Below, one piece after another: positions 1 to 12,720 of a DNA stretch of 64,000 nt. Source of the stretch: Spisula solida (Eukaryota > Mollusca > Bivalvia > Venerida > Mactridae); NCBI GenBank assembly GCA_947247005.1, contig OX365950.1, positions 49,204,761-49,268,760 of the forward strand. Reading direction: 5' to 3'. A model generated the notes under the pieces. That model saw only the letters and a program-made list of their open reading frames with translations. It was not told the origin of the DNA and did no database searches. The translations under genes were made by a program, and so were the position numbers. Every line of letters starts with the position of its first letter. The first letter of the stretch is position 1.

Positions 1-230
1 AATTAAAATGCGGTATTTTCGTAACTGTCATCTTCGTTAGCCTTTTTCGCCTTCTCAATGGTCCCTATAGAAGATTATTCAATTAAAATGCGGTATTTTC
101 GTAACTGCCATCTTTGTTAGCCTTTTTCGCCTTCTCAATGGTCCCTATAGAAGATTATTCAATTAAAATGCGGTATTTTCGTAACTGCCATCTTTGTTAG
201 CCTTTTTCGCCTTCTCAATGGTCCCTATAG
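1..230. repeat. 80-bp tandem repeat (2.9 copies) of the 3' end of the first Ig receptor gene
   Basis: Units at 1-80, 81-160 and 161-230 are almost identical. The two units at 81 and 161 share the same variants (for example gtaactgcca at 103 and 183), while unit 1 differs by two bases. Read on the minus strand, each unit contains the last roughly 22 codons and the stop codon of the Ig receptor gene at 163-903. Only the 161-230 copy is translated by that gene; the other two lie in its 3' untranslated region. Eighty is not a multiple of three, so the units cannot form one repeating frame. The array runs off the window edge, so true copy number is unknown. Confidence 0.95.
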
Positions 231-903
231 AATGGTAATGATCGGATGTTGTCGATGGCAGTCGGTCATCTCGCGGCACTTCCGGTGAATGTTGTTGTTG
301 TTGTTTTTCTGGACCATTATCGACTTGCATGCCGTCTGCTATATAATAAACACTGTCATCACCACTTTTAGCATCCTCAATGTCGTGAAGATGTAAAGCT
401 GCTCTCCGTTCGTGGTTAAACTTGCTTCGCTTACGACTGTAATACGTACAGATCGCCCACAGAAATACCAAACAAACAACCGTACAGCCGGCTGCAATTC
501 CTCCAATTTTCGCCCCGTTCGTGAGCTCGTTCATGAAAGCAGGTCCGTAATACGCACCGTCAACATTCACGCCTATCTTAATGACCCCCGTGTAGTTCAC
601 ACCTTTGTCAACTACGCAGTAATAAATGCCAAAATCTGGATCATCCAGGCGATCTATACTTAACGAGAAGCCGTTGTCTGTTATGTGAACATGTGTATCA
701 TCCACAGGTTTGTGCGTGTGTCGAATTTCACCCGACGGCAATATCCATGCCTGTACTGAATGGATTGTCCCCTCATCGTTAAATTTCGCGCAATCTAGAT
801 GAACATTTTCGAAGTATTCTATATTCTGTTTCCAGTTGGTATCGTCACCAGAAACAAGTGCCACTATCGATATAATCAGTGCTGCAGCTAAGGAGGATCG
901 CAT
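163..903 (-). CDS. Single-Ig type I membrane receptor, paralogue 1 (246 aa)
   Basis: Predicted cell-surface receptor of unknown ligand. Residues 1-19 form a signal peptide. A V-like Ig domain follows, with B-strand Cys38, C-strand Trp53 in a WILPSG context, and F-strand Cys96 inside DxxDFGxYYC. The family signature IGVNVDG lies at about 110-116 and a TM helix at about 133-154. The tail of about 90 residues contains VYYIADG, a short poly-Gln run and a C-terminal YENTAF. The frame runs further upstream, but its first codon at 925-927 is GTG, so the ATG at 903 is taken as the start. A 3' splice acceptor at about 940-950 precedes it, and a possible 5' exon donor lies at about 1590. It is the first of five same-strand paralogues. 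The exact ligand and signalling partner are not visible. Confidence 0.85.
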   Translation of the reverse strand: MRSSLAAALIISIVALVSGDDTNWKQNIEYFENVHLDCAKFNDEGTIHSVQAWILPSGEIRHTHKPVDDTHVHITDNGFSLSIDRLDDPDFGIYYCVVDKGVNYTGVIKIGVNVDGAYYGPAFMNELTNGAKIGGIAAGCTVVCLVFLWAICTYYSRKRSKFNHERRAALHLHDIEDAKSGDDSVYYIADGMQVDNGPEKQQQQHSPEVPRDDRLPSTTSDHYHSIGTIEKAKKANKDGSYENTAF

Positions 904-2140
904 GTTGCCGATGTGGTCGTTCTGCACGTGATCCGGGTGCCTGAAAACCTAAAATAAAAACAGTACTATAGTACACAGGTTAACATTATCAAACAAAACA
1001 ATTAAATGTATGGCATACAAGACTATAACCGGACCGATTTGAAGCGATAACCCGTATCCAGAGTAACATTTTGAAGACAATTTTGTCCGTTTCTATAGCA
1101 ACCAAATGTTAAGGACAGCTTCTCATAACTACTAGTATTTGATGTGCGTTATCGCCTTATTAACCGCTATCCATATACCACGTTTCATAAACCTTGCTTC
1201 TTTTTTACTTTTTCTTAGAATACATATTTCTTGACAATAAATAATGTACTGGACAGAGAACACAAATAGGACATTGAAGGGAGCACTCAACTGATGGAAA
1301 CAGAACACGAAGGCTAAAAAAGAGCAGTGTACAAATTGTAGGCTCTGCATGAAAGTGGCCCTTTAGAAAATAAATACTGCGTTTTGAATGACTTTTGGTT
1401 GAATATTTAAGTTTGATAATTATTATTGATGATGGTTTTACACTTTAGAGCTTAGAATCAGATCTAGCACCAAGACGACACACACGTGTACACGTGCAAT
1501 TGCTATATATTTAATGATATAGAAACACATCTTCTAGAAATATACAGAAATATATAATTATTTAAAACTAATACTGAATTATAACTTACCTAATTTCTAT
1601 AATTCTCTTAATTGGTAAATGACCAATTCCACATTCAAACTAAGACAAAGAAAAACACACAAGACTTTTGTCAGGTAGCACATATAAATTATCTCCTTCG
1701 TTTAAGTGAAGGCAGACGACACGTTAAGGAAAATATTTAGCTTATCTACGAAATAATTTATTTTGTAAGCTTTGAAGGATATCTTGTTTATCTAGTCTGA
1801 CGGATTCTTGCGTTTCTAGGCTTATCGGGTGCTTCGTCTGTTTAACATGCATGTTTGACGCGTTTGTGAAATTGTACACAATTTATCAACACTTCCTTGT
1901 ATTTATATATCTACATATAAGAATTTAAGGGGCTTTCATTTTCAGATTAAGGGCTGATATGAAGGAGAGTTTCACCTTGGTCAGTTCATGTTTAGTTATC
2001 ATCACTTGTATATAACCGGACAATGTAGCTATCCGAACTGTGTTTGACAGTTCCTGTCCAGTTAGGCTATTGTGAGAGTGACGTTTCATATGTGTACACA
2101 ACATATTGCAGCCATTGTCTGAACAGGTAAAGCGAATATA

Positions 2141-2554
2141 CACTGCCCACCAAAAATAAGTATACAGTAAATATTTGTTGCTAAATCAAACTTGGCTAAA
2201 TTATTCAATATCTGTTTATCAGACGGTCGCAATTATACTAGTTTCTAAAACTACAGTAACTTAATGAGTCAAAATAGAGATAGAAATAAAGATGAAGATT
2301 TTCGAAACTAAAATAACCATGTGATCAAAAAGGCTGAATTTTCCATCTTTTTGTGACAAAGTTACCATTCAAGAGGGACAAAGAAACTTTAGATGTTGCA
2401 CCTAGGGTACCAATTAATGTATGGCGTTTCCATTTAATAAACAAAAAAATCCTTTTCTTCAAATAGATTGTTGCTACACTGTTCTACAAATAGTATTATT
2501 ACAGGCAAGTAAGTGGGCAAATAACATCTGTATACTTATTTTTGGTGGGCAGTG
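2141..2554. mobile_element. Non-autonomous Tc1/mariner-like MITE (414 bp)
   Basis: Terminal inverted repeats of about 27 bp begin with cactgcccaccaaaaataag at the left and end with the reverse complement at the right. The element is flanked on both sides by TA (2139-2140 and 2555-2556), the target preference of the Tc1/mariner superfamily. There is no transposase frame inside, so it would depend on an enzyme supplied from elsewhere. Confidence 0.85.
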
Positions 2555-3330
2555 TAGTATGTTAGTTTAGTCATTGAAATAATAGATGTCTTGATAAGCC
2601 TTTACAATAAGTTTTACACGTTGAAAGTGGATTCGATCACAGCGTCACTAAAATCTTATCCTAACTGGACAGTATACTCCAAACAATTGGATAATGTTTG
2701 TGTAAAAGCCAAACTTACTTACGTAGTCCTCGACGCCCCATTGAGGACATATGACATACACCACGCTATGCCATCTAGGCTTGTCTTGTGATGTCCCCTT
2801 GCTTCTGGTGATTCCAGTGGTGGTACTAGTTTACAAAGTATATTAAGGAAAAACTACAATTTTCTTAAAAGCTTAAAATGTCCTTAAGTGTATCAGCTAA
2901 ACAGGAACCTCAAGATTATCACTTATACATAGTTTAGAAGTAGTATGTATAGAGCTACAATAATCACAAAGAAAACATGGGATTTTTTCGTTTCTTTGTA
3001 AATATGTACAGCTAAACCATTTAACTTAAGTCAAATATCTAAGTTTTTTCTTAAGATGCTTTGTGAATACCGCCCCTGTACACGGATATGGTTTTCAGCT
3101 CTTTGTACATTGTTCTCTCCCAGGTCTTCCCCTTCCACCCCTTGAGGGTTTCAGATAAGGGGACGGCGGGCATGTCGTTAGGGGCCTTTCGTAGGGTATG
3201 ACGTCATTCCATCGTCTGTTCCGTTTCTTGATGAACATGTCAATTGGGGACTGGTAAGTTATGTTCCAAATCACTGTTTGAAATGATGCTGTCTTTGACC
3301 AATGAATTAGGTGGATCTGACGTAGACAAG

Positions 3331-3573
3331 CACCGATCACCCAAAGCATCTCAAGTAGAAATCTCAACCCGAATTGAAATTTTGCTCAAATCAGAGTCTG
3401 AATTTTAGATTGATCCGAAGTTCAAGCATTTGAAATTTTACTATAATAAAATCAGAATGATGTTTCTGTGTAGTGATGCCAAATTTGAGTCCAGCATCTC
3501 ATGGAAATTGCCTCAAAGACTAATGATAATATTAGAGATGAGATTTAGTTGAGATGCTTCGGGAGATCGGGGC
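3331..3573. mobile_element. Foldback MITE, family with aagcatctcaa ends
   Basis: The left end (cacccaaagcatctcaa-like at about 3337-3354) is the inverse of the right end (ttgagatgcttcgggagatc at about 3549-3568). A related copy lies at about 24150-24375, sharing the 'ttttactcaaatcag' block and the middle 'gatgtttctgtg'-like block. No coding capacity. Confidence 0.65.
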
Positions 3574-3699
3574 CAGTTGTTCACAAAAACGTGCAGTTTT
3601 TTCAATCAATATTTTGGTGTGTCTCCACGTTTCTGAGACATATAGTAGGACTAAAAAAAGTTGTGAAATATTCTACCATGGGAAGGGGTTGCACCTATT

Positions 3700-3955
3700 T
3701 TAACAGGGGCATTCGACTTTGTGGTGACTGGGGCATTCAGCTTTTTATAGCTGAAAAGCTTTCTGACGACAGGGCCTTGCACTTTTGACTTTTTGACAGC
3801 TGAAACATGGGCTTTCAGCGGTTAAGTTCATTTTCTCGTTCAATTGATAGTGGGCATTGTGTCGTGTTATTGTGGTCTGCGTTTTTTTTTTATTTCTTTG
3901 CTCGGCTGTTTCAGTTGAGTGCTGCCTTCCCTGTTAGATTTTTTACCATGTTTTT
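3700..3955 (+). repeat. Composite dispersed repeat ending in a 'gagtgctgccttccctg' block
   Basis: A variable head made of short 'agctgaaa...ttgcacttt' units is followed by 'gggcattgtg' and 'gctcggctgtttcagttgag' blocks and a tail 'tgctgccttccctgt'. Parts recur at about 13680-13910, 19755-19830, 32250-32290, 35800-35850, 40345-40500, 50540-50680, 52465-52700, 54320-54360, 62850-62960 and 63895-63925, in both orientations. I do not know the family. No coding frame. Confidence 0.65.
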
Positions 3956-4151
3956 CTCCTGTTTTAAGCATATTTTTTAGTTGTTGGCCACTTGCCTAGA
4001 CGATGGTAACACTATAGTTGAAAGGTTTGAGTTTTGTTGGTAGACATATATTCTTTTTCTTCAAAATAGGCAATAGAGTGACAAAGAATTGTCCATCTTT
4101 TCAGTTGGAAGCCAAACCGGTGGTAAAATGAAACTCGGAACATTAACCCAT

Positions 4152-4277
4152 ATCGCTGGCTTAGAATTAGAAAGTCGTAAGTACAAAATCAATATTTTGA
4201 GAAAACAAGAAACGACTGTCTGAAAACTACTCTTTACTTATGGAAAAAACAAGTTCTTCTAGCTCTAAGCCAGCGAT
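4152..4277. mobile_element. Foldback MITE with TIR atcgctggcttagaat (copy 1)
   Basis: The left terminus atcgctggcttagaattaga pairs with the right terminus ctctaagccagcgat. The interior has a conserved 'gaaaactactctttactta' block, which recurs as the inverse 'taaagagtagttttcagaca' in the copies at 14058 and 34509. This is a shortened copy. Confidence 0.8.
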
Positions 4278-6329
4278 GTGTCAGCCAATAACGCTTCAAA
4301 TTATAAAAGACACAGGCTTTCGAACTATCAAAATGAAGCACAGTGAATGTGCGTTGTCTCAATATAAAATGCTTTTCGAACAGATAACGGATAATTAAGA
4401 ACTCTAATTTGATGAAAGTGTTGTTTCATCCTTTGAAGATTGTATAGAACGTGTACCCGCCGTGACTAGACGCTACGATTGTACGGAGGAGATCACTCGT
4501 CACCCTAATTCCAGAACCCTGTAACGCAACTTTTGGCGATATTGAGTGTTTGGTATCATTTTGTTCGCCTTGACACGCTCTATACAGTCATCTAACTTAC
4601 ATATCTATGGAATCAACATAAAGACCAAAACTTTCAATTCCAGGACCCCGTAAGTCGTTTATAAACGTCAATATTGAATTCCAGATGCAGGTAATGAAGC
4701 AACCAATCAAATGTTCGGTATTGTACCACGTGATACACTGTAAACATACGATTATCTCCCTTTCCAAAACAAACACAATGTTTTGGCATCATTTAGAGTG
4801 ATATCTTAACAATGTAGGTAGATTATCATTGGCCCTTTGACTGTGATTTATAGGTAAACTCAAAGAAACATATGTGTTCTTAATGTTTTAGAGCCAAACC
4901 ACGAAATATACGATCGTGTCAATATTACGTCATTTCGGATAACCGAATTTCGGATGATCGTAGACAGTATTGTCAATTTTCTGAATATCATATCAAATAA
5001 CAGACTAAACATTGCTTTCTTGCTGTAGTCAAATCTCTATCCACTTCTGTATCCCCTTTCGATGGTGGTGGAGTCGGTACCCCTTGCATTCATCCTGTCT
5101 GTGATACCATGGCTTCCAAGATCTAGAAGTTTTTTCTGGCATGTTGTTTATATGCGATATAAGATCAATATCTAACTGTTGACATAGTTTCTCTTGTTCA
5201 TTATCCCCCCAGTGGTAAATAGAAAGAGGAACTGAGGAATGAGCCATCAATGATCGACTAACTCCTGTCAGGTTTTCCCTGTGGTCTCCGGAATCTGACC
5301 ATGTATCATATATATGTATTATTCTATATTTTACAATGTTTCTTAATATATTTATGTTTTTTAGTTTAAATATCACCATCCGAATACTAGTGCATTTAGA
5401 CAAAATGTCTGCCAATTTTAGTTCCATAATCCCGTAAGTTGGGTTTAAAGTAAACTATTCTTGTTCAAAATCCTGTATCTCAATTCTTTCTTTCTGGAAT
5501 TCAACTTTAAGCGTCACATTCTAACGTTGAACCCGTAACGTAAATTTTGTTTTTCAATTTTTAGCAAAAATAATAGTTTTAAACGTATGAAATTTCGTTT
5601 GTGGCAACAAAATATACACTTGCAGGTAAAATTTCATGAAAATTCGTTGTACCATCACAAAGATATAGCTGTTCAAAACTTCAAACGCGATTTTCTCAAA
5701 ATGACTAAAATCGCGTTACTGGTTTCTGGAATTAACGTGACGCACTGTAAGGATTCCAAATTTAGGTGGACTCGTTCGATTTTAACTTTTTCATTACGAA
5801 ATTACAAAATCAGAGTGGATGATAACACGGGCGTATTTAATGTAATTATAACCGATTCGGAAATAACTGCATTGGTTCTTTAAGAAAGGTGGTACATTGT
5901 ATATTAATTTAAGTGACTCGCTGAGACACGTTTGACCGTATTATCTTATAAAGGTTATGCTGATAAGAAAATAGAATGTGTATCTGACATGTTATCACAG
6001 TTTACTGATTATATAATTTGAAACACAATTATAAAAAAACAACTTAATACTATTCTAGAATACATATACATAAACGTGAATAATACCTTTTCCTGTACAA
6101 ATTACAATAAAATTTTAATACATGTAAATGAAACAAGGATTTATATCGACTTTCTAATTATATCTATACTGTGAACTACTGTAGACATTTATATAGCACA
6201 TAACACAAGCACGTTACTAACACAATATCCATGAACATATCATAACCCATAACAAAGCCTAGCAAACACACACTTATTGGTAGTATGTGAAGGTGGATAT
6301 CCGCTTATACTTTTTGTTTAGTCTATTTA

Positions 6330-6962
6330 TCACATTTTATCATCTTCAGTGTCCAGTTCAGCGTCCGTCTTCCTCGGTCCGTTTGTAGCTGGCGTCTCGG
6401 TATCACCTTCAGCAAATCCTACATTATCATACGCCTTCAGATCATACCCATCTATGGCTTTATCCAACTCATCTACAGCTTTATTACGCTGATTTCTGCG
6501 CTTGTACTTTAACTGAGTGACGAGACAGAAACCAGCCACAGTAACAAACAGGACACCAGCAGCGATTCCACCAGTCATGGCGTTCTTCCGGTATTTTGCT
6601 AACAAATTACCATAATCCGCACCGTCAATGTTCACTCCGTGTCTTATTCTTTGAATAGAATTGTCAGATCCAACTATTAGGCAATAGTAATAACCAAAAT
6701 CAGCATCATCGATTTTGTTTATGGTCAGAGAAAAGTTACTTGTAGAAGCTACGTTCAAATATTCTGTGTCAGTAAATCCGTCAAGCAAGTCACCATTTGG
6801 AATCAACCAGTAGCGACTCACTATAGTTTGAACGTTAGATATATTATAGGCTTCGGCATCACACGATAGGGAAACTGGTTTGTAGTATTCTAGATGAAAG
6901 TCATCAGCTCGACAAAGGTGGAATAGAACCACAGCAGCAACTATACTGAGCAAGTAGTTCAT
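6330..6962 (-). CDS. Single-Ig type I membrane receptor, paralogue 2 (210 aa)
   Basis: Signal peptide at about residues 1-19. Ig domain with Cys34, Trp52 (YWLIPNG) and Cys94 within DDADFGYYYC. The family signature HGVNIDG lies at about 108-114. TM helix at about 130-150, followed by basic KYKRRNQR. The tail carries DELDKAIDGYD and then AYDNVGF (about 177-183), closely matching paralogue 5 and resembling a Grb2-type pYxN SH2 site; the SH2 link is family knowledge, not proof. The ATG at 6962 directly follows a ttttcag acceptor, so the frame upstream of it is intron and the first exon is probably untranslated. A possible poly(A) signal (ATTAAA, minus) lies at about 6114. Confidence 0.87.
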   Translation of the reverse strand: MNYLLSIVAAVVLFHLCRADDFHLEYYKPVSLSCDAEAYNISNVQTIVSRYWLIPNGDLLDGFTDTEYLNVASTSNFSLTINKIDDADFGYYYCLIVGSDNSIQRIRHGVNIDGADYGNLLAKYRKNAMTGGIAAGVLFVTVAGFCLVTQLKYKRRNQRNKAVDELDKAIDGYDLKAYDNVGFAEGDTETPATNGPRKTDAELDTEDDKM

Positions 6963-9900
6963 CTGAAAATGAGCAAGAAATTTACAATGAGTACATAAAG
7001 AAACGCAAATGTTGCATATTCTCCATGGGTTACATGTTAAACTCAACATTTTGGTCAGCCTATTGCTTTCTTCGAGGTCCACACAGAACAAGGAGTGTTA
7101 TTGTAGTGTTTTGATTGTTACCACCTGAAAGATGTTTTGGTAATCTCTTTTAAATCCTTGCCTTTTCAATCCAGAATTTTAGGACGAAATTGCAGAATGT
7201 GTAATTTCCAGGAAAAAACACTCCTTTTAAGGCTATCTGCAGCCTTTACAACACTGGATAATAATTTCGTACTGTCTACATGTATGCAATAATATAATTA
7301 CATTTGTACGTATTAAAAATAAAGTTTGCCTGTATTGATGGATTTTGTTGGAATGTTACATAGCAAAAAACTGCGATTATTTGAGAAAATGGTAAGAATT
7401 TGCATTTGAAACCTTCAAATTCGAGTAACAGTTTGTGAATTAATGAGGAGATACCTTGGAACAAGTAGACACAAACACGGCTGATATACGTAGTACAGGA
7501 AGAAAATGACAGATTGACCAAAATGACCGGTTTAACATGTAACCCTCTCAGAAAACGTCAGTCTTGCGTTATCATTGGCAAGTAAAATCTTACTAGCAAC
7601 TGAAAAGTATGAAAGGTGTACGCTAAAGTCTATAATGGATACATTTTGAATTCATTTAATAATTTGGTTTCTTTAAACACTATTCATCTCACGATCTATG
7701 CTTTTTCTTAAACATAAGATACGCATGGGATGCTCAGTGCATTTATGGAATGCACCCATGTCGTACTTACTTTAAAACTACACATACGTACACGTAATTA
7801 TCGTACATAAGACATGGCTGGGAAAAGATTGTAATACTTAAGTATTCGAACTCATTTCTTCTCAAAAAGGAGTGCTAACTTTGAGCCTTTTGTCTATGCC
7901 TTGAGTTTACAGCCAGTACGATATACTTGCTTATTGTACCACCTCGACAGTGTGTGCGGGATGACGCGGGTTCGACATAGTACAGCGTCGTATCAAGGAC
8001 GTAATTAAAAGGGTACCAGTCGTTCCCTTGATATAGGGAAAGCTGCTTGTTTCAGTCGCTCATACTCTTGTGACAATGGTATGGGAATGTCGAGTGTGTA
8101 AACGTTATGTAACCTATGCACTATCGACCTTAGTTACATTAATGATATCATGAGAAAGTAACAGCTTCTTTTAGTATAGTGTCACCCCTATTGAAAAGGC
8201 CAGTACCTCCCGAATCCCATCTATAAACTAGGTGTACACGTGATATATTTAAGTCTGGATACGAACTATTTTGAGAACTTGTCTTTTTACCCAGGTTTTG
8301 TATTGAAAAGCTGTTGGTTGCTCACACTAGGTACTGAGTGTGATTACTGATGATCAGTTCAATATCCATTGGTTCAACGCATACATAAGTCAAACGAACT
8401 CAACGAATGTTTGTTGTTTAACGCCGTTACTAAAAGCAAATTCAGTATTATACGGTGGCAGGTTCACCCATGCGGTTTCCCTGGGCTGTTGCCTAACCAG
8501 CAATAAACAAGCAGCAATACAAAAGTTCCCTACCGGTTTGACCTTTTTATTATGTTCAATATTTCTGTTGCCATAGTAACCACAAAACTATTTAGATGAG
8601 CATAATCATCTCCTCATTGGCACCTACTGACATGCAAAGTTTTATAAACCTAGCCTTGAAACTCTTTGAACTATGGCAGGATCCATATTTTGGCCATCAC
8701 TATTTCTGTCTCAATATATATAGCAACCACAGTTTTGTCAGAATAAATATATATGTTTAGACGTGCGTAATCCCCCTATCCACATACATACCTAGGTTCA
8801 TAAATCTAGCTTGGAAACTGTTTGAGTTACGTCAGGATCCAAATTTTTGACGGAAGGACAGACAGACGGAGGGAGGGCAACCCTATAGTCTACTCCGGTT
8901 GAAACCCGGTAGGGGACTAATAACACTTCCACACTTAACCATTAACTTCTCCACATAAGGAGGAAAATTGACATTGTCGTTAGATTTTTATGTAAGGTTA
9001 TGTCCAGCTGCGACCAAAAATCGAAACAGCGTCGCCGGTTTGGGGTCCAGCGCATTAACCACTGGACCACGGCTGTGGCTTCAGCAAACGAACAAATAAG
9101 CAATGCACTAAAACTCACATCTTTTAAATTCACCTACCTTGACATAAATTTATTCCGCAGTTGTCACTTATAAATATTGCGTGTAATTTTAGAATACAAT
9201 TTAAATAGAGTTGTTTACGTTTATAACATTTTAAAACGAATATATGTTGATAAAACTAAAGCCGTTACATAATGCAGCATTCTGGTGGCATACGGTAGAA
9301 CGTTTTTGTATTTAAATAGATTCAAAAGATAACTTTACAAGTTCGTATATTTGATTGTGAAATTAAACATGTCCAGTTGACAGCTCACTGTTGAATTTAT
9401 ACCGTATTATCTCAGTTAAGAGTGTAGTCGCATCGCCTCGGATTAATACATTAACGGAAGTGAAGCTGACAGAAAACTTATCTTCCGGTGGTATTCAGTG
9501 ACGAATTGCTGTTGTAGGCTCCGATGATTGGTGTACATTTTGTATCAAACGCTGAATTCTAATACAACAAGTACTTTCAGCTATATACACAAAGAAGTAA
9601 TCTAACTGTGCTAAAATTACCAATAAAACACATGTACATACTCATTATTTCTGAAAAGAGCAATGGAAGTCACACGACAGGATTGAATTTTTGTCATAAC
9701 TGGTTGTTCCTATGATGCTATATCCGGTATGATGTGACTACACACTAACATTTTATTTATAATTCCCGTAACACGTGGCCATTTTGAATAGCACAACACC
9801 AAAGAAACACTATTAGGGGACACAAAGGCTCTTCCCAATGAAGGGACATGTGGTTGCTCGTGAGATAGTCTAGTATAGTCTTCCAATAAGTCATACAGTG

Positions 9901-11192
9901 ATAAGGTTTATACGCTGTGGTTGCAGGTCGAGGCGTATTGTCCCATGCATTTTGATCGAAAGTCATCCATTCAAATACCCATTCACCCTCTCACTAATGT
10001 TGGAGGAAAGTGGTCGTTTCTTGCAGACTGAGCATGTAATGGAAGGTAAACCAAGAAGTAATAAGGTCAACTCACTGTCATAATCAAGTCAGGTAACTAT
10101 AATGGGATTCAAACCTATATACAAATGTGCCATCGCACAGCAATTAGAGCACTCGGCTATGTAACTAGACCTATGCAACATGTTTTTGATTTAAGTAAAC
10201 CAGTTTAAATATTTGGAGAAACATATTTAGCAGTATTGAAAATGTTGACAGTTTCTGGAACTACTTGAATGCGGATACGCATTGTTTTGCCTAAAGGCGT
10301 TACCTTAGTAATAAGAAATAGGCAATGCTACCTCTGAGAGGCTTATCGCCTCACAAAAAACAAATTAGATAGGGTTGTGCCCTGCTATTCTATACGGACG
10401 GATCACAGTGACTTATATATTTAATCCAGGGGCTGATATTAGGACAGGTATGTCCATGTGATAAAATGTTTGTACTGATAACGATATCGTTCATGAGTAA
10501 ACATCTTCATTTCTTATTTGCATTTCAAATCGCACGTTTACCTATGCAAAGTCATTAACAATGAAATCATTGATAGGCATTGAGAGCACCATGGGATTGA
10601 AAGATGATCGAAACGTTTCGAACGTTTCTCCAACTAAATATTACAGATCAACCACTTTCACAGCGTTACCATAAACTATTTACTTTGTCATTTCGGGTAC
10701 ATATATCAGATTATGGTCAATCTATGGGTGATACTACTAGTATATCAGAGTGACGGTCACTGAACGCACATGACCGGAGTTGATGCTTCGTCACAATAGC
10801 TCGACCGACAGAGCCGACCGGCAGCGTTCACCGGACGTAAACAAATACATGTAAAACAAACTACGTATTTCTTATGGTGACTAAACCTCTGAAACACAGT
10901 TATGAACTTATGAGTTAAAGTGACAAGGGAAATAACCCATAGACGATTTGTATCAAGTAATTGTTGAGTTAATTCCCTTGATTAGTCTGTCTATACAGAC
11001 TCTCATCAGTCTACTCTTTTTTCATGAAATTACTTCCCTGTGAACCTTCAAACATAGGTAATCAAGCCGAAACTAAAATCTAGCTAAAATTTAAAATAAA
11101 TTTATGGCAACTGATTGGCAAAATATATTATCTAGTCGGGTAGCCAGATTACCCCTTGTTATACAAAGTCAAATCACTGGAGTCAGGTGCTG

Positions 11193-11411
11193 AAGCCTAG
11201 GTCCCACTGAGCATTTTTTTTTGCCTCGGCGATGTACTCCCGATTGAAATTAATGCGCTATCAGGACATCGGGAACATGTTCCTCGTGGTCTAGGGGAAG
11301 CTTGGGGAAAGTCATGAGACAGTTTGTGATATCGGAAGGAATTTTGATGAATCGGGTGGTATCGGAAGAAATCGGGAGAACATCGACGATGTGGAATTCC
11401 TCAGTGGCTTA
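11193..11411. mobile_element. Foldback MITE with TIR aagcctaggtcccact (copy 1)
   Basis: Left end aagcctaggtcccactgagc; right end is an eroded inverse (ctcagtggctt). Sister copies at 22224-22437 and 31981-32206 keep both ends. Shared interior words include 'aacatgttcc' and 'gggagtacatc'. No coding capacity. Confidence 0.8.
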
Positions 11412-11747
11412 ATAATCGTACAACGATGGTCGTAAACCTAACGACAGTCTCTGGTTAGAATCCTCAGTATATCATATACAGATTAAACAACCGCCAGAGA
11501 AAACAACAACAACTGGAATCTAGAACAATGTGTTTATGTTATTTGTTTCTTTTTTATTATAAATCATAAATTTCTGTATAAGAATTATATTGGTGTTTAA
11601 ATGTGCGTGATTGAATTATTATTAGTTATTATTATTATTCAACAGTAAATGCAAGATATGTAATACAAAGACATTCAAGTACACAAATAAACATTATGCT
11701 ATGGAACGCATCAACTGGTTGTTTATGATCATACTAATTACATTACA

Positions 11748-11818
11748 ACCTCTGTAGAGCAACACCCTATTGGAGCTGCAAATATTGGCCGTTGATTAGA
11801 GGTTGTTGCTCTACAGAT
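11748..11818. mobile_element. Short foldback repeat with 'cctctgtagagcaacac' ends
   Basis: The left arm acctctgtagagcaacac at 11748 is inverted at the right as ggttgttgctctacagat, ending near 11818. Related copies occur at 22056-22190 and about 22635-22715, with the same 'agctgcaaatattg'/'tttgcagctcccaatgg' interior. Confidence 0.7.
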
Positions 11819-12714
11819 GTTAAATTTATTGTAAATATCAGTTTGGGAAATTTTGAAGGTTTTATTTGAGAGAGATTGTTTCTATACAGAGGGTCGCTCA
11901 CGAGAGGTTGTACTGTATTTTCATTAACTTCGTTATGTTCAAACTTCATGTTGAGTAGTTACATACACCAAACAATATAGTAAGTCTATGTACAAGTAAT
12001 AAACACACTCACAAGATCCCACAGCAACTTGAGATTTGCACATAAGAAATAAGGATATGTACTGCATTAACGCCGTAAAAACTATTAACACGAGGCAGCC
12101 CAGGCGTTCCATAGTAAAATGATTTTTTCGAACTATTCGATGACTGTGCATGATTAAAAGCAGTGTGTATATGTGGTTTAAAAAGTAAATGAGTGTTTAA
12201 ACGCCACAAAACTGTTATATCGAATACACTCATCGTTCACAATATAATATGTACACAATTAAAATAATATGTAATAATATCAGTGTAGCAATACCACGTG
12301 ACTCGGACGTCAAAAATGCATCAAACCCAAGTCAAACTTTGTCAACATTGGAAAACGTTGCTGCTGCTGCTGAAAGAGATCCTATATTTCATGGAACGCA
12401 TATATTATATATGTCAAAGTCACGTGGTATTGCTAGACTGAACATAGAATGCCTCATATCACAGAAGGGTGCTTAGTTCTCATTTTCACTATTTCCACCG
12501 GAATGTATTTTTACAATCCCTTTTGTTTTAAGAATACTTATAATAAAGTTAATTGTGCAATTTGAAGAATCACGAATGTCCACGATTCCGGGGTGCAATA
12601 CATCATTTAAAACAACATAAAGGAATGTGCTACAATGTACAGAATGGTATATTCAAGAACCTAAAAGAATGTGAATATTCGTGTGCAGATTTTAGAGTAA
12701 CCATTGGTTCAAGT

Positions 12715-12720
12715 TTTATT
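12715..12720 (-). terminator. AATAAA poly(A) signal overlapping the stop codon of Ig paralogue 3
   Basis: On the minus strand the coding end reads AATTAATAAAAC: the stop TAA is followed by a second TAA and forms AATAAA at the same place. If used, it would give a very short 3' untranslated region. Unverified without transcripts. Confidence 0.4.

Larger units (their letters stand above)
904..6329. other. Spacer between Ig paralogues 1 and 2
   Basis: No convincing coding region. It holds a putative 5' untranslated exon donor for paralogue 1 (about 1590), a TA-flanked MITE (2141-2554), two foldback elements (3331-3573 and 4152-4277), and a composite dispersed repeat (about 3700-3955). Around 4500-5550 several copies of a short 'aattccag-ccccgtaa'-like phrase recur, probably an unrecognised transposon relic. 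Open frames at 5029-5427 (minus) and 5587-5883 (plus) show no recognisable domain. Confidence 0.6.
6963..12718. other. Spacer between Ig paralogues 2 and 3
   Basis: No supported gene. Possible 5' exon donors for paralogue 2 occur on the minus strand at about 7773 and 9138. About 8520-8920 is a dispersed repeat ending in an imperfect palindrome (actccggttgaaacccggtaggggact). About 9035-9085 contains a tRNA-like SINE head on the minus strand. Two foldback elements lie at 11193-11411 and 11748-11818. Confidence 0.5.

Noticed and set aside
412..663. 83-codon plus-strand frame
   Set aside because: Antisense to Ig paralogue 1, with no domain or splice context.
5029..5427. 132-codon minus-strand frame as a gene
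   Set aside because: No recognisable domain, no splice or poly(A) context, and it lies in a region of short recurring phrases that looks like an old transposon.
6963..7091. Longer N-terminus for Ig paralogue 2
   Set aside because: This part lies upstream of a clear acceptor next to the ATG and is best read as intron.
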